NCBI RefSeq assembly: GCF_014863355.1
Contig: NZ_JACZEP010000012.1
Span: 62,001 to 126,000 of the forward strand
Reading direction: 5' to 3'
From: Aminobacter carboxidus
GTDB lineage: Bacteria > Pseudomonadota > Alphaproteobacteria > Rhizobiales > Rhizobiaceae
DNA length: 64,000 nt
Positions 18,014 to 26,779 of the stretch are shown here, in pieces. Under the pieces are notes generated by a model. That model was given only the letters and a program-made list of their open reading frames with translations, was not told where the DNA came from and did not search any database. A program made the translations under genes and the position numbers. Positions within the stretch are counted from its first letter, which is position 1. Each line of letters starts with the position of its first letter.

Positions 18014-19435
18014 ATGCTGGCAAACGAGCACATCGACAACCTCAGTGCCCTGCTCGGCGCGGGCGGGCTGCTGACCGGTCGCACCGACATGGCCGGCTAC
18101 GAGAAGGGCGCGCGCTATGACAGCGGACGCGCCGCCTTCGTTGCACGCCCGGCGACGGCGGAAGCCGTCTCGGCCGTTGTCGCCTATTGCGCACGCCATG
18201 CGATCGCGCTGGTGCCGCAGTCCGGCAATACTGGGCTCGTCGCCGGGTCGACCCCTGACGACAGCGGCACAGAAGGCGTGCTGAGCCTTGAGCGCCTGCG
18301 CTCGACCTTCGATCTCGACCTCGATAACCGCACCTTGCGCGTCGACGCCGGCTTCCGCCTATCGGAAATCAACGCGCGGCTCGAGCCGCACGGACTGTTC
18401 TTTCCGATCGACCTCGGCGCCGACCCGATGGCAGGCGGCATGGTCGCGACCAACACCGGTGGGGCGCGTTTCCTGCGCTTCGGCGACGTGCGCCGCAACA
18501 CGCTCGGGCTCAAGGTGGTGCTCGGCGACGAGGCGGGCACGACAGTCGAACTCGGCGCAGGATTGCGCAAGGACAACACCGGCGTCGACTGGAAGCAGCT
18601 CTTCATCGGCACGGCGGGTGCCTTTGGCGTCATCACCGAATGCACCTTCAACCTTGAAAGGTTGCCACAGCAGACCGCGACCGCCTATCTGGTGCCGCGC
18701 TCGCCTGAACACGTGTCTGTCCTGCTCAACGCGATGGAAGAGCAGCTCGGCACCTATCTCAGCGCCTTCGAAGGCATGTCTGGCGCCGCAATCAAGCGCA
18801 CGCTTGGCCATGTCACCGCACTGCGCAATCCATTCCCGGGCGGTGCCGTTCCCGACTACGTCATCCTCGCCGAAGTGTCGCGCTCCTGGCCGCGCCGCGC
18901 GAGCGAGCAGCCTTTGGAGGCCGTGCTCGAGGAGGTTCTTGCCGAGGTCTGGAACCATTCTGACGAGCCATTGGACGATGCGTTCATGGGGCCGCCGCAG
19001 GAGATGTGGGCGCTCAGGCACGCACTGTCGGAAGGCGTGAAATCGGCCGGTTATGTCGTCGGCCTCGACCTCTCCTTCCGCCGTGGTGGCGTGATGCCGT
19101 TCCGCGCCCGGATGCGCGAAATCCTGGCCAGCGAATTCCCTGATGTCGAGATCTGCGACTTCGGCCATGTCGGCGACGGCGGCGTGCACTTCAATCTCGT
19201 CGTTCCGCGCGAAGCAGACGGCTCGGTGAATGCCGCGCGGGTCGACGCGCTGCGCGATCGCGTGATCTCGATATCAGTCGAGGCGCATGGCGCAAGCTTC
19301 AGCGCCGAACACGGCCTTGGCCGCCGCAACCAGCATTTCTACGACCGTTACACGCCACCCAAACTGAAATCGATGGCCGCACAGCTCAAGCAGGCGACCG
19401 CCCCGGGCCCCCTCGGCTCGACGCGGCTGGGCTGA
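18014..19435 (+). CDS. FAD-binding oxidase, probable D-2-hydroxyglutarate dehydrogenase
   Basis: 473 residues of the GlcD/D2HGDH family. The N-terminal FAD_binding_4 domain has PQSGNTGLVAGSTP and MAGGMVATNTGGARFLRFGDVR. The C-terminal FAD-oxidase domain has the metal/substrate region FGHVGDGGVHFN and EHGLGRRN. Family members oxidise D-2-hydroxy acids to 2-oxo acids and pass electrons to a quinone or flavoprotein. Lying 5 bp after hglS, whose product is D-2-hydroxyglutarate, it is best read as the enzyme returning that product to 2-oxoglutarate. An AAGG sits directly against the ATG at 18014, so the exact start is uncertain. Confidence 0.88.
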   Translation: MLANEHIDNLSALLGAGGLLTGRTDMAGYEKGARYDSGRAAFVARPATAEAVSAVVAYCARHAIALVPQSGNTGLVAGSTPDDSGTEGVLSLERLRSTFDLDLDNRTLRVDAGFRLSEINARLEPHGLFFPIDLGADPMAGGMVATNTGGARFLRFGDVRRNTLGLKVVLGDEAGTTVELGAGLRKDNTGVDWKQLFIGTAGAFGVITECTFNLERLPQQTATAYLVPRSPEHVSVLLNAMEEQLGTYLSAFEGMSGAAIKRTLGHVTALRNPFPGGAVPDYVILAEVSRSWPRRASEQPLEAVLEEVLAEVWNHSDEPLDDAFMGPPQEMWALRHALSEGVKSAGYVVGLDLSFRRGGVMPFRARMREILASEFPDVEICDFGHVGDGGVHFNLVVPREADGSVNAARVDALRDRVISISVEAHGASFSAEHGLGRRNQHFYDRYTPPKLKSMAAQLKQATAPGPLGSTRLG

Positions 19436-19484
19436 TCACCCACGCAGTGCAATTGAACAGAAACTAAAACCGAAGGACAAAACG

Positions 19485-20999
19485 ATGACGATAGCGAAGG
19501 AAACGGCCGAACTGCTCGGCAAGCTCGGCGTTGCCACAACTGCTTTCAGCGGCGGCGACCTTATCGTGCGCAGCCCGGTGACGGGCGATGAGATCGGTGC
19601 GCTGAAGTCGATCGCGCCTGCCGAGGCGGGTGCGGCGATCGAACGGGCCGATGTCGCCTTCAAGGCCTGGCGCAACGTGCCGGCACCCAAGCGCGGCGAG
19701 CTCGTGCGCCTGCTCGGCGAGGAACTGCGCGCCTCAAAGGCCGATCTCGGCCGTCTGGTGTCGATCGAGGTCGGCAAGATCCCGTCCGAGGGCCTGGGTG
19801 AAGTCCAGGAAATGATCGACATCTGCGATTTCGCCGTCGGCCTGTCGCGCCAGCTCTATGGCCTGACCATCGCCACCGAGCGTCCCGGCCATCGCATGAT
19901 GGAGACCTGGCACCCGCTCGGCGTCGTTGGCGTCATCTCGGCCTTCAACTTCCCGGTCGCAGTATGGTCGTGGAATGCAGCACTTGCCTTAGTCTGCGGC
20001 AACTCGGTGGTCTGGAAGCCGTCGGAAAAGACGCCGCTGACCGCCCTTGCCTGCCAGGCGATCTTCGAGCGTGCAGCCAAACGCTTCGGCGCTGATGCAC
20101 CGGCAAACCTGTCGCAGCTGCTGATCGGCGACCGCGCCGTCGGCGAGGTGCTTGTCGACCATCCCAAGGTGCCGCTGGTCTCGGCCACCGGCTCGACCCG
20201 CATGGGCCGCGACGTCGGCCCGCGCCTGGCCAAGCGTTTCGCCCGTGCCATCCTCGAGCTCGGCGGCAACAATGCCGGCATCGTTTGCCCCTCGGCCAAT
20301 CTCGACATGGCGCTGCGCGCCATTGCCTTCGGCGCCATGGGCACCGCCGGCCAGCGCTGCACCACCATGCGCCGGCTGTTTGTCCATGACAGCGTCTACG
20401 AACAGCTCGTGCCGCGCCTGAAGAAGGCCTATGACAGCGTCTCGGTCGGAAGCCCGTTGGAAAGCTCGGCGCTGGTTGGCCCGCTGATCGACAAGGCCGC
20501 CTTCGACGGCATGCAAAAGGCGCTGAAGCACGCGGCCGAAAGCGGCGGCACTATTACCGGCGGCGCCCGTGTCGACCAGGGCCATGACGGCGCCTATTAC
20601 GTCAAGCCGGCACTGGTCGAGATGCCCGGCCAGGTCGGTCCGGTGCTGGAAGAGACTTTTGCGCCGATCCTCTATGTCATGAAGTATTCCGACTTCGACC
20701 AGGTGCTTGAGCAACACAACGCCGTCGGTGCTGGCCTGTCGTCGTCGATCTTCACGCTTGACCTGCAGGAAGCCGAGCGTTTCCTGTCGGTCGAGGGTTC
20801 CGACTGCGGCATCGCCAACGTCAATATCGGCACCTCTGGCGCCGAGATCGGTGGCGCCTTCGGCGGCGAGAAGGAAACCGGCGGTGGCCGTGAATCAGGC
20901 TCCGACGCCTGGCGCGCCTACATGCGCCGCGCCACCAACACGGTGAACTACTCCAAGGCGCTGCCACTCGCCCAGGGCGTGTCGTTCGACATCGACTGA
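19485..20999 (+). CDS. amaB: Aldehyde dehydrogenase family 7 (AmaB, 2-aminoadipate semialdehyde/P6C dehydrogenase)
   Basis: 504 residues. It matches ALDH7 (antiquitin) with WHPLGVVGVISAFNFPVAVWSWN, ELGGNNAGIV and GTAGQRCTTMRR; the catalytic cysteine is C292 and the general-base glutamate E258. In the pipecolate route it oxidises 2-aminoadipate 6-semialdehyde (in equilibrium with piperideine-6-carboxylate) to 2-aminoadipate using NAD(P)+. The ATG at 19485 follows GAAGGACAAAACG. Co-location with hglS and amaA makes this function more likely than a generic ALDH role. Confidence 0.92.
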   Translation: MTIAKETAELLGKLGVATTAFSGGDLIVRSPVTGDEIGALKSIAPAEAGAAIERADVAFKAWRNVPAPKRGELVRLLGEELRASKADLGRLVSIEVGKIPSEGLGEVQEMIDICDFAVGLSRQLYGLTIATERPGHRMMETWHPLGVVGVISAFNFPVAVWSWNAALALVCGNSVVWKPSEKTPLTALACQAIFERAAKRFGADAPANLSQLLIGDRAVGEVLVDHPKVPLVSATGSTRMGRDVGPRLAKRFARAILELGGNNAGIVCPSANLDMALRAIAFGAMGTAGQRCTTMRRLFVHDSVYEQLVPRLKKAYDSVSVGSPLESSALVGPLIDKAAFDGMQKALKHAAESGGTITGGARVDQGHDGAYYVKPALVEMPGQVGPVLEETFAPILYVMKYSDFDQVLEQHNAVGAGLSSSIFTLDLQEAERFLSVEGSDCGIANVNIGTSGAEIGGAFGGEKETGGGRESGSDAWRAYMRRATNTVNYSKALPLAQGVSFDID

Positions 21000-21012
21000 G
21001 CACGACGCCAAC

Positions 21013-21078
21013 TGCGGCGAGGCATCGGCCACGCCGCAGCCGCCTGACTTCAAGCGCCGTCCGCATAAGCGGGCGGCG
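21013..21078. terminator. Two hairpins between amaB and amaA
   Basis: TGCGGCG (21013-21019) pairs with CGCCGCA (21032-21038). CGCCGTCCGC (21055-21064) pairs with GCGGGCGGCG (21069-21078), with one G-U pair and an ATAA loop. Neither is followed by a T-run. They may reduce read-through from amaB into amaA or act as Rho-influenced attenuators. Confidence 0.4.
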
Positions 21079-21161
21079 TGCATCTACCTAAGCCAGCCCG
21101 GCGCGAACCTGTTCAAGCCGGGTAGGCCTTCCCCACAACCTGAAGCCACGGACGCCTGCCG

Positions 21162-22457
21162 ATGCTCAGCACGTTGCAAACACCGCATTCACATGGGCCA
21201 CGCTCGCATGGGCTGTGGCAAGCGACGGCACCCGCGGCACCGGCAACAACGGCGCTTCAGGGCCACGTCTCGGCCGAGATTGTCATCGTCGGCGGTGGCT
21301 ACACCGGCATGTCCTGCGCGCTGCACCTTGCCGAGGCAGGCCGGCGGGTGGTGCTGCTGGAAGGCAAGGAGGTCGGCTTTGGCGGCGCCGGCCGCAATGT
21401 CGGCCTGATCAATGCCGGCCTGTGGTTGGCGCCGGACGACGTGTCGGCGGCACTCGGACCCGATCATGGCGAACGGCTGCTCAAGCTTCTCGGCGAAGGA
21501 CCGGCCGAGGTGATGGCGCTCATCGACAGGCACGGCATCGATTGCGAACTGGAGCGCAACGGCACGCTGCATTGCGCGGTCGGCCCGGCTGGCCTCGCCG
21601 AAATCAGGGAGCGCGAGGCGCAATGGCAACGGCGCGGCGCGCCGGTCAAGGTGCTCGACGCCGTTGAGACGGCGGCAAGGCTTGGCACGTCGGCTTATGC
21701 GGGGGCGCTGCATGATGCGCGCGCCGGCACGCTGCAGCCGCTGGCCTATGCGCGCGGGCTGGCCACCGCTGTCGTCAAGGCGGGCGCAACGCTCCACACC
21801 TCGAGCCCCGTCACCACAGCCGAACGGAAGGCGGACCGCTGGCACCTGTGTACGCCTGGCGGCACTGTCGACGCCGATTGGGTCGTCGTTGCGACCGACG
21901 CCTACAGCACCGGCCCCTGGCACATGGTGCGTACCGAACAGGTGCACCTGCCCTACTTCAATCTGGCGACCCAGCCGCTCTCACCGGACCTGTTGCGCAA
22001 GATCCTGCCCGGGCGCGAGGGCGTGTGGGACACCAAGACCATCCTCTCCTCCTTCAGGCTCGACCGCGCAGGCCGGCTGGTGTTCGGCAGCGTCGGCGCC
22101 CTGCGCAACTCCGGCACCGCCGTTCACAAGGCCTGGGCCCGTCGTGCCCTGTCCAGGCTCTTCCCCGAGCTTGGCGACATCGCGTTCGAACACGAATGGT
22201 ATGGGCAGATCGGCATGACCGGCGATGCCTTGCCAAGGCTCCACACCTTCGGCCCGAACGCCGTCGGCTTCTCCGGCTATAACGGCCGCGGCATCGCGCC
22301 CGGCACGGTGTTCGGCCGCGAACTCGCGCTGCTGATCGCAGGCGAGAAGACCTACGCCGACCTGCCCCTGCCGGTCTCCGATGTGACGCCAGCTCTATTT
22401 CGCCGGAGCCGAGAAGCCTGGTACGAAGCCGGGGCGCAGGTTGCGCATCTGCTCTGA
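21162..22457 (+). CDS. amaA: FAD-dependent L-pipecolate oxidase-like (AmaA)
   Basis: 431 residues, close to the ~428 of P. putida AmaA. The FAD Rossmann motif IVIVGGGYTGMSCALHLAEAG begins near residue 40. GGAGRNVGLINAGLWLAPDDV and the C-terminal GFSGYNGRGIAPGTVFGRELA are typical of the AmaA/OrdL branch of DAO-like flavoenzymes. It oxidises L-pipecolate to piperideine-6-carboxylate, the substrate of AmaB. A 161-bp gap with two hairpins precedes it, so it could have its own promoter. OrdL-type amine oxidases with other substrates are the alternative, but neighbouring amaB and hglS favour pipecolate. Confidence 0.88.
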   Translation: MLSTLQTPHSHGPRSHGLWQATAPAAPATTALQGHVSAEIVIVGGGYTGMSCALHLAEAGRRVVLLEGKEVGFGGAGRNVGLINAGLWLAPDDVSAALGPDHGERLLKLLGEGPAEVMALIDRHGIDCELERNGTLHCAVGPAGLAEIREREAQWQRRGAPVKVLDAVETAARLGTSAYAGALHDARAGTLQPLAYARGLATAVVKAGATLHTSSPVTTAERKADRWHLCTPGGTVDADWVVVATDAYSTGPWHMVRTEQVHLPYFNLATQPLSPDLLRKILPGREGVWDTKTILSSFRLDRAGRLVFGSVGALRNSGTAVHKAWARRALSRLFPELGDIAFEHEWYGQIGMTGDALPRLHTFGPNAVGFSGYNGRGIAPGTVFGRELALLIAGEKTYADLPLPVSDVTPALFRRSREAWYEAGAQVAHLL

Positions 22458-22792
22458 CGGCTTCGCCGCGTTGGCGAGCCAGGGCCACGCATTGCTTGAG
22501 AAGTAGCGACTGACGGCAGCCGATCAGCAAAGATCAGCCCGGAAAAGACGTAGGCAATGCGCAACCGTCCTACATATGATTGAGCAGAACAGCCAGCCAC
22601 TCAGGCAGGTGCCGCCGAAGCGCATGCAGAGTTAGGTCCTAGTGTAAGGCTTGGCTGCTAGACCGTGTGGGGCCACAAAATGGTAGACCCGTTGACCGGT
22701 TCGTGACCTTTAGGTTCGCAATTGAGTTGGTTCAGGCGGCGGCTGGTGCCAGGTAAAGCGCCGCCGCCCACCTTCAACGTCCGACGCTGCGC
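22458..22792. other. 335-bp gap without a recognisable gene; one hairpin
   Basis: I see no gene. A short open stretch near 22690-22757 ending in TAA could be a decayed coding remnant, but I cannot name it. GGCGGCGG (22735-22742) pairs perfectly with CCGCCGCC (22761-22768) across an 18-base loop and may serve as a terminator for the convergent amaA and nucleoside hydrolase genes; it has no T-run. Confidence 0.5.
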
Positions 22793-23722
22793 TCAATCCC
22801 TCAGGAGATCGAACATCAGCTTGAAGAAGCGGTCGGCATCGACTTCATAGGCGATCCTGGCGTTGTTTTTCTCGCCACGCTCGCCCCAGAAGTCGGCGAC
22901 CGTCGCGCCGAAGGTATGGGTGCCCGTAAGGTCGACGGCAATGTGGGCCGGGCGGATTTTGACCAATGTCGGATCGATCGCCAGCGCCAGGGCCAGCGGA
23001 TCGTGCATGGCGCCACCAACGCCCATCGAGTTGCGGTGCAGTTTCTCGTAAAACAGCAGCCAGTCGTTGACGAGCTTGCCGAGCGGCGTGTCGATTTTGG
23101 CAAGCTCGGCATACTGCGCTTCCTCGACCAGCACCTGCATGGTGACGTCGAGACCGACCATGAGGATCGGCACGCCGGAATCGAGCACGATCTTCAGCGC
23201 CTCAGGGTCGCAGAAAGCGTTGAACTCGGTTGGCGTGATGATCTCGCTCTTCCGGTAGAAGACGCCGCCCATCCAGATCAGTTCCTTGATCTTGGGCAGC
23301 ACCTCAGGGTGCTTGAGGATCAAGAGACCGATATTGCTGAGCGGACCGGTCGCGACCACCAGGATCGGCTCGGCCGATGCGAGCAACTTCTTGGCGAGGA
23401 AATCGACAGCGTGCTGGTCGACCGGCTTGATGGTTGCCTGCGGCAGATAGGGCGAGCCCTCGAGGCCACTGGGACCATCGGCGGTGCCGAGCACAAGCGG
23501 TCGCGCCAGCGGACGGTGGCAGCCGGCCGCGACCGGCACGGCGCCAGCGCCGATGTATTCGAGAATGCGCAGCGCGTTGGTCGTGGTTTTCTCGAGCTCG
23601 GCATTGCCACAGGTAGTCGTGACGCCGAGCAGTTCGATATCAGGCGAGCGGTGCGCCATGACCAGCGCGATCGCGTCGTCGTGGCCCGGATCGCAGTCGA
23701 AGAGAATGGGTGTAGCTGTCAT
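22793..23722 (-). CDS. Inosine-uridine-preferring nucleoside hydrolase family protein
   Basis: 309 residues from the ATG at 23722 (AAGAG upstream); a GTG at 23737 overlapping the previous stop would add five residues. The N-terminal metal-binding signature is FDCDPGHDDAIA, matching the DxDxGxDD calcium site of nucleoside N-ribohydrolases. Family members cleave the N-glycosidic bond of ribonucleosides to free base and ribose. Downstream of a second, divergent paralogue and a BMP-type ABC transporter, it probably processes the imported nucleoside. Base specificity cannot be read from the sequence. Confidence 0.92.
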   Translation of the reverse strand: MTATPILFDCDPGHDDAIALVMAHRSPDIELLGVTTTCGNAELEKTTTNALRILEYIGAGAVPVAAGCHRPLARPLVLGTADGPSGLEGSPYLPQATIKPVDQHAVDFLAKKLLASAEPILVVATGPLSNIGLLILKHPEVLPKIKELIWMGGVFYRKSEIITPTEFNAFCDPEALKIVLDSGVPILMVGLDVTMQVLVEEAQYAELAKIDTPLGKLVNDWLLFYEKLHRNSMGVGGAMHDPLALALAIDPTLVKIRPAHIAVDLTGTHTFGATVADFWGERGEKNNARIAYEVDADRFFKLMFDLLRD

Positions 23723-23733
23723 GATATCACTCT

Positions 23734-24747
23734 TCACGCTGCCCGCTCGTAGCGCGCGATGGTTTCTTTGAACATTTCGAGGAAGCGGCGACCTTCGAGG
23801 CCGGTGCCTATGCGCGTGGTCTTGGGACCACCGCCGGGCAGGATCTGGAAGCCGCGATAGGCAACCGTCTGGCCACGCGAAACGCTGCCATCGATCAGGA
23901 CGTCGACAAACAGCGGTTCGGTTAGCGTCGCCAGATCTGGGTCGAAGGCCAGCACTACTGTGATGACGTCGTCGAGCGGGAAGCCGACGAGGCCGAAGAA
24001 CTCGCGCCAGATGTCGATGTAGATCGGGAATACATCGGCGATCATGTCGAGAACCGGATTGTCCTTAGCCTTGTCCTGCATGTCGGCGATGTCGTCGCGT
24101 GTCAGCATCGAGGTGGCGACGCGGTTGTCCTCGCAGATATCAAGCGGCACCAGGATCTTGTCGACCTCGGCGTTGAGCACGATGCGCGAGGCCTCGGGAT
24201 CAGCCCAGACGTTGTATTCGGTCACCGGCGTGATGTTGCCGGGCGTGGTGAAGGTGCCGCCGAGCACGATCAAGCGCTTCAGCGCCCCGGCGAGCGCCGG
24301 CTCCTGCAGCAGCGCCATCGCCGCATTGGTCAACGGGCCGGTGGTGACCAGCGTGATCTCACCGGGATTGGCCATGACGGTCTTGATGATGAAATCGACG
24401 GCGTGGCCCGGTGTCGCTTGCCGCTTCGGCTTGGGCGCGGGCGGGTTGAACTTCTTCAGCCGATCGCCGAAGCGGGCGGTGAGCGTTTTTTCGAAATGCA
24501 CAGGCGCTTCCATGGCCGCCTTTGAATGGCCGACGATCGGCCGCCATGCACCGGCATAAACCGGAATGTCGTCGCGGTTGGCAATCGACAGCGTATTGAG
24601 CACGACATTGGTGACCTGCTCGATGGGGCCGGCGGCACCGGTGCAGGTTGTCACCGCCTCGAGCTTCACGTTGGGGTTGGCCGCGGCAAACAGCACGGCG
24701 AGAATATCGTCGCCGGCCGAATCCACGTCGAGAATTATGCGTTCCAT
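23734..24747 (-). CDS. Nucleoside hydrolase family protein (variant metal motif)
   Basis: 337 residues. The N-terminal motif is LDVDSAGDDILA: both aspartates of the DxD and the later DD are kept, but the usual Pro-Gly is replaced by Ser-Ala. The body is otherwise typical of the inosine-uridine hydrolase fold (LVTTGPLTNAAMAL, VLGGTFTTPGNITPVTEYNVWADPEA). It lies 29 bp after the permease gene and its stop lies against the second hydrolase gene. Two different hydrolases in one transporter operon suggest two substrates or a non-standard ribo- or deoxyribonucleoside. Confidence 0.9.
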   Translation of the reverse strand: MERIILDVDSAGDDILAVLFAAANPNVKLEAVTTCTGAAGPIEQVTNVVLNTLSIANRDDIPVYAGAWRPIVGHSKAAMEAPVHFEKTLTARFGDRLKKFNPPAPKPKRQATPGHAVDFIIKTVMANPGEITLVTTGPLTNAAMALLQEPALAGALKRLIVLGGTFTTPGNITPVTEYNVWADPEASRIVLNAEVDKILVPLDICEDNRVATSMLTRDDIADMQDKAKDNPVLDMIADVFPIYIDIWREFFGLVGFPLDDVITVVLAFDPDLATLTEPLFVDVLIDGSVSRGQTVAYRGFQILPGGGPKTTRIGTGLEGRRFLEMFKETIARYERAA

Positions 24748-24776
24748 GCCTTGCTACAGCCCTTCAGCGTGAGAGG

Positions 24777-25751
24777 TTACTTGCCGGTCTCGGCCGGCTT
24801 GTTTTCGACCGAAAGCAGCTTGCGCATGCTCTCCAGGGTCTCGCGGATGATCTTCGGCCGGCTGCGATAAGACAGCGCGAACAGTGCCGTCAGCGCCACC
24901 AGATAAGGCACCGCCAGGATCAGGTAGGACGGAAAGCCGAAGGTCTGGAGGCGTAGCGAAAATGCATCGGCAAAGCCAAACAGCAAACAACCCGCCAGCA
25001 CCTTCAAGGGGCTTCCATTGGAAAAGATCAGGATGGCGACCGCCATGAAGCCTCGGCCCGACGACATGTTTTCGGTGAACATGGTGATGTAGCCGAGCGA
25101 AAGGTGCGCACCGGCAAGCCCGGCGAGCAAACCGCACAACAGCGAGGCAATATAGCGAACGCGCGTGATCGAGATGCCGAGCGCTTCGGCGGCCTCGGGC
25201 TTTTCGCCGACGACGCGGATGTAGAGCCCAAGGCGCGTGCGCTTGTAAAACACCACCAGAAGCGGCACGGCGATGAAGGCGACATAGACCATCGGCGTGA
25301 AGCCGTTGATCAGTGGCGCCCATGACCCCAAAAGATCCCTGGCACCGGGGATCTGCACCTTGGGCAGGCCGACGATGCCCTTGCCGACGATCGAGCCGCG
25401 AGTACCGAAGATCGCCTTCATCAACGAAATGGTCATGCCGCCGGCGAGGATGTTGAGCGCCAAACCCACCACCACTTCATTGGCGCGGAAGCTGACGACC
25501 AGTACGGCGAAGGCGAGCGCGAACACCAGTGCCGCCGCGACACCGCAGGCCACACCGACCAGTGCCGAGCCCGACCAGATCGAGCCGAGCACGGCGAAGA
25601 AGGCGCCGACAAGCATCTGGCCTTCGAGGCCGATATTGAAGATGCCGGCCTTGGTGGTGAACGAGCCGCCGAGCGCGACCAGCAGGATGGGAGCCGTCAT
25701 CCGCAGTGTTGCGACGATCAGCGCGACATTGAAGAGACTTAGAATTTCCAT
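24777..25751 (-). CDS. Nucleoside-type ABC transporter permease (BmpA-associated, second permease)
   Basis: 324 residues with about eight to nine hydrophobic segments. The GIFNIGLEGQMLVGAFFAVLG stretch is diagnostic for the BPD_transp_2 permeases that pair with BMP-family binding proteins (YufQ/NupQ-like). It overlaps the partner permease gene by 13 bp. It forms half of the inner-membrane channel. Confidence 0.93.
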   Translation of the reverse strand: MEILSLFNVALIVATLRMTAPILLVALGGSFTTKAGIFNIGLEGQMLVGAFFAVLGSIWSGSALVGVACGVAAALVFALAFAVLVVSFRANEVVVGLALNILAGGMTISLMKAIFGTRGSIVGKGIVGLPKVQIPGARDLLGSWAPLINGFTPMVYVAFIAVPLLVVFYKRTRLGLYIRVVGEKPEAAEALGISITRVRYIASLLCGLLAGLAGAHLSLGYITMFTENMSSGRGFMAVAILIFSNGSPLKVLAGCLLFGFADAFSLRLQTFGFPSYLILAVPYLVALTALFALSYRSRPKIIRETLESMRKLLSVENKPAETGK

Positions 25752-26779
25752 CGGCGCTCTCCTGCGGTGCTGTCGCCGCGACGCTTCATCAGAACCTGAG
25801 CCGAGACGCTCAGGATGATCAGCGCCTGGATCACCGTGATGATTTCGCGCGAAGCGTTGGTGTCGGTCTCAAGCAGCAGCGAACCGTTGCGCAGCGCGCC
25901 AAAGAACAGCGCCGTCACGATGGTACCGATCGGCGAGCCGTTGGCCAGCAGTGCTGCGATCAGGCCGTCGAAGCCGAAGCCAGGCGCAAAACCTTCCATG
26001 AAGCGGTGGTGTACACCCAGCGTTTCGATGCCGCCGGCAAGACCGCCAACCGCACCCGATGCCAACAGCACCAGGAAACCCTGACGCTTGACATCAATGC
26101 CGCCATATTCGGCGAATTTGGGCGCAGAGCCGACCATCGAGATCGAATAGCCCTTGGCGGTATGGCGGAAGAACCAGGCAACGAAGAGCGCCAGCACCAG
26201 GCCGATGATCAGGCCCCAGTTGAGCCGCGAGAAGGCAAACAGCTCGGGCAGATAGGCGGTTGCCAGTATCGGCGGGGTCTCCGACCATCCGCCGGGCCGC
26301 TTGAACAGGAAGATGGTGAGGTAAGAGGTCAGCAACACCGCGACGTAGTTGGAAAGGATCGTCGAGACGACCTCGTTTGTACCGTAGCGCACGCGGAAGA
26401 AGGCGGGGATCGAAACCCAGGCAGCACCGGCGATCACCGCGACGGCCATAGCGACCACGACGTGCAGGCCGGCGGGCAGCGGCATTGCGAAGCCGACCCA
26501 GGCTGCGGCGAAGCCGCCGAGAAACAGCTGGCCCTCGATGCCGACATTGAACATGCCGCCACGCAAGCCGATGCAGGCGGCAATGCCGCAGATCAGGATG
26601 GGCGTGGTCTGCAACAAGGTGCCGGCGATCTTGGCCTGGTCGCCGAAGGCGCCGCGCATCAAGGTCATGAACACCTTGATGGGGCTCTCGTCGATAAGCA
26701 TGATGATCACGGCACCCATGGCGAGCGCGATCAGAACGGCGACGATCTGGCCGGAGAATGCACGCAATTTGTCGCTCAC
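25739..26779 (-). CDS. Nucleoside-type ABC transporter permease (BmpA-associated, first permease)
   Basis: 346 residues. GMFNVGIEGQLFLGGFAAAWVG and the GFGFDGLIAALLANGSPIG segment mark it as the YufP/NupP-like partner in the BPD_transp_2 family. It starts where the ATPase gene ends, overlapping by 4 bp (26776-26779), so translation is coupled. Confidence 0.93.
   Translation of the reverse strand: MSDKLRAFSGQIVAVLIALAMGAVIIMLIDESPIKVFMTLMRGAFGDQAKIAGTLLQTTPILICGIAACIGLRGGMFNVGIEGQLFLGGFAAAWVGFAMPLPAGLHVVVAMAVAVIAGAAWVSIPAFFRVRYGTNEVVSTILSNYVAVLLTSYLTIFLFKRPGGWSETPPILATAYLPELFAFSRLNWGLIIGLVLALFVAWFFRHTAKGYSISMVGSAPKFAEYGGIDVKRQGFLVLLASGAVGGLAGGIETLGVHHRFMEGFAPGFGFDGLIAALLANGSPIGTIVTALFFGALRNGSLLLETDTNASREIITVIQALIILSVSAQVLMKRRGDSTAGERRWKF

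Noticed and set aside
22458-22792. Insertion sequence remnant
   Set aside because: A short decayed-looking frame is present, but no terminal inverted repeats, target duplication or transposase motif could be seen.
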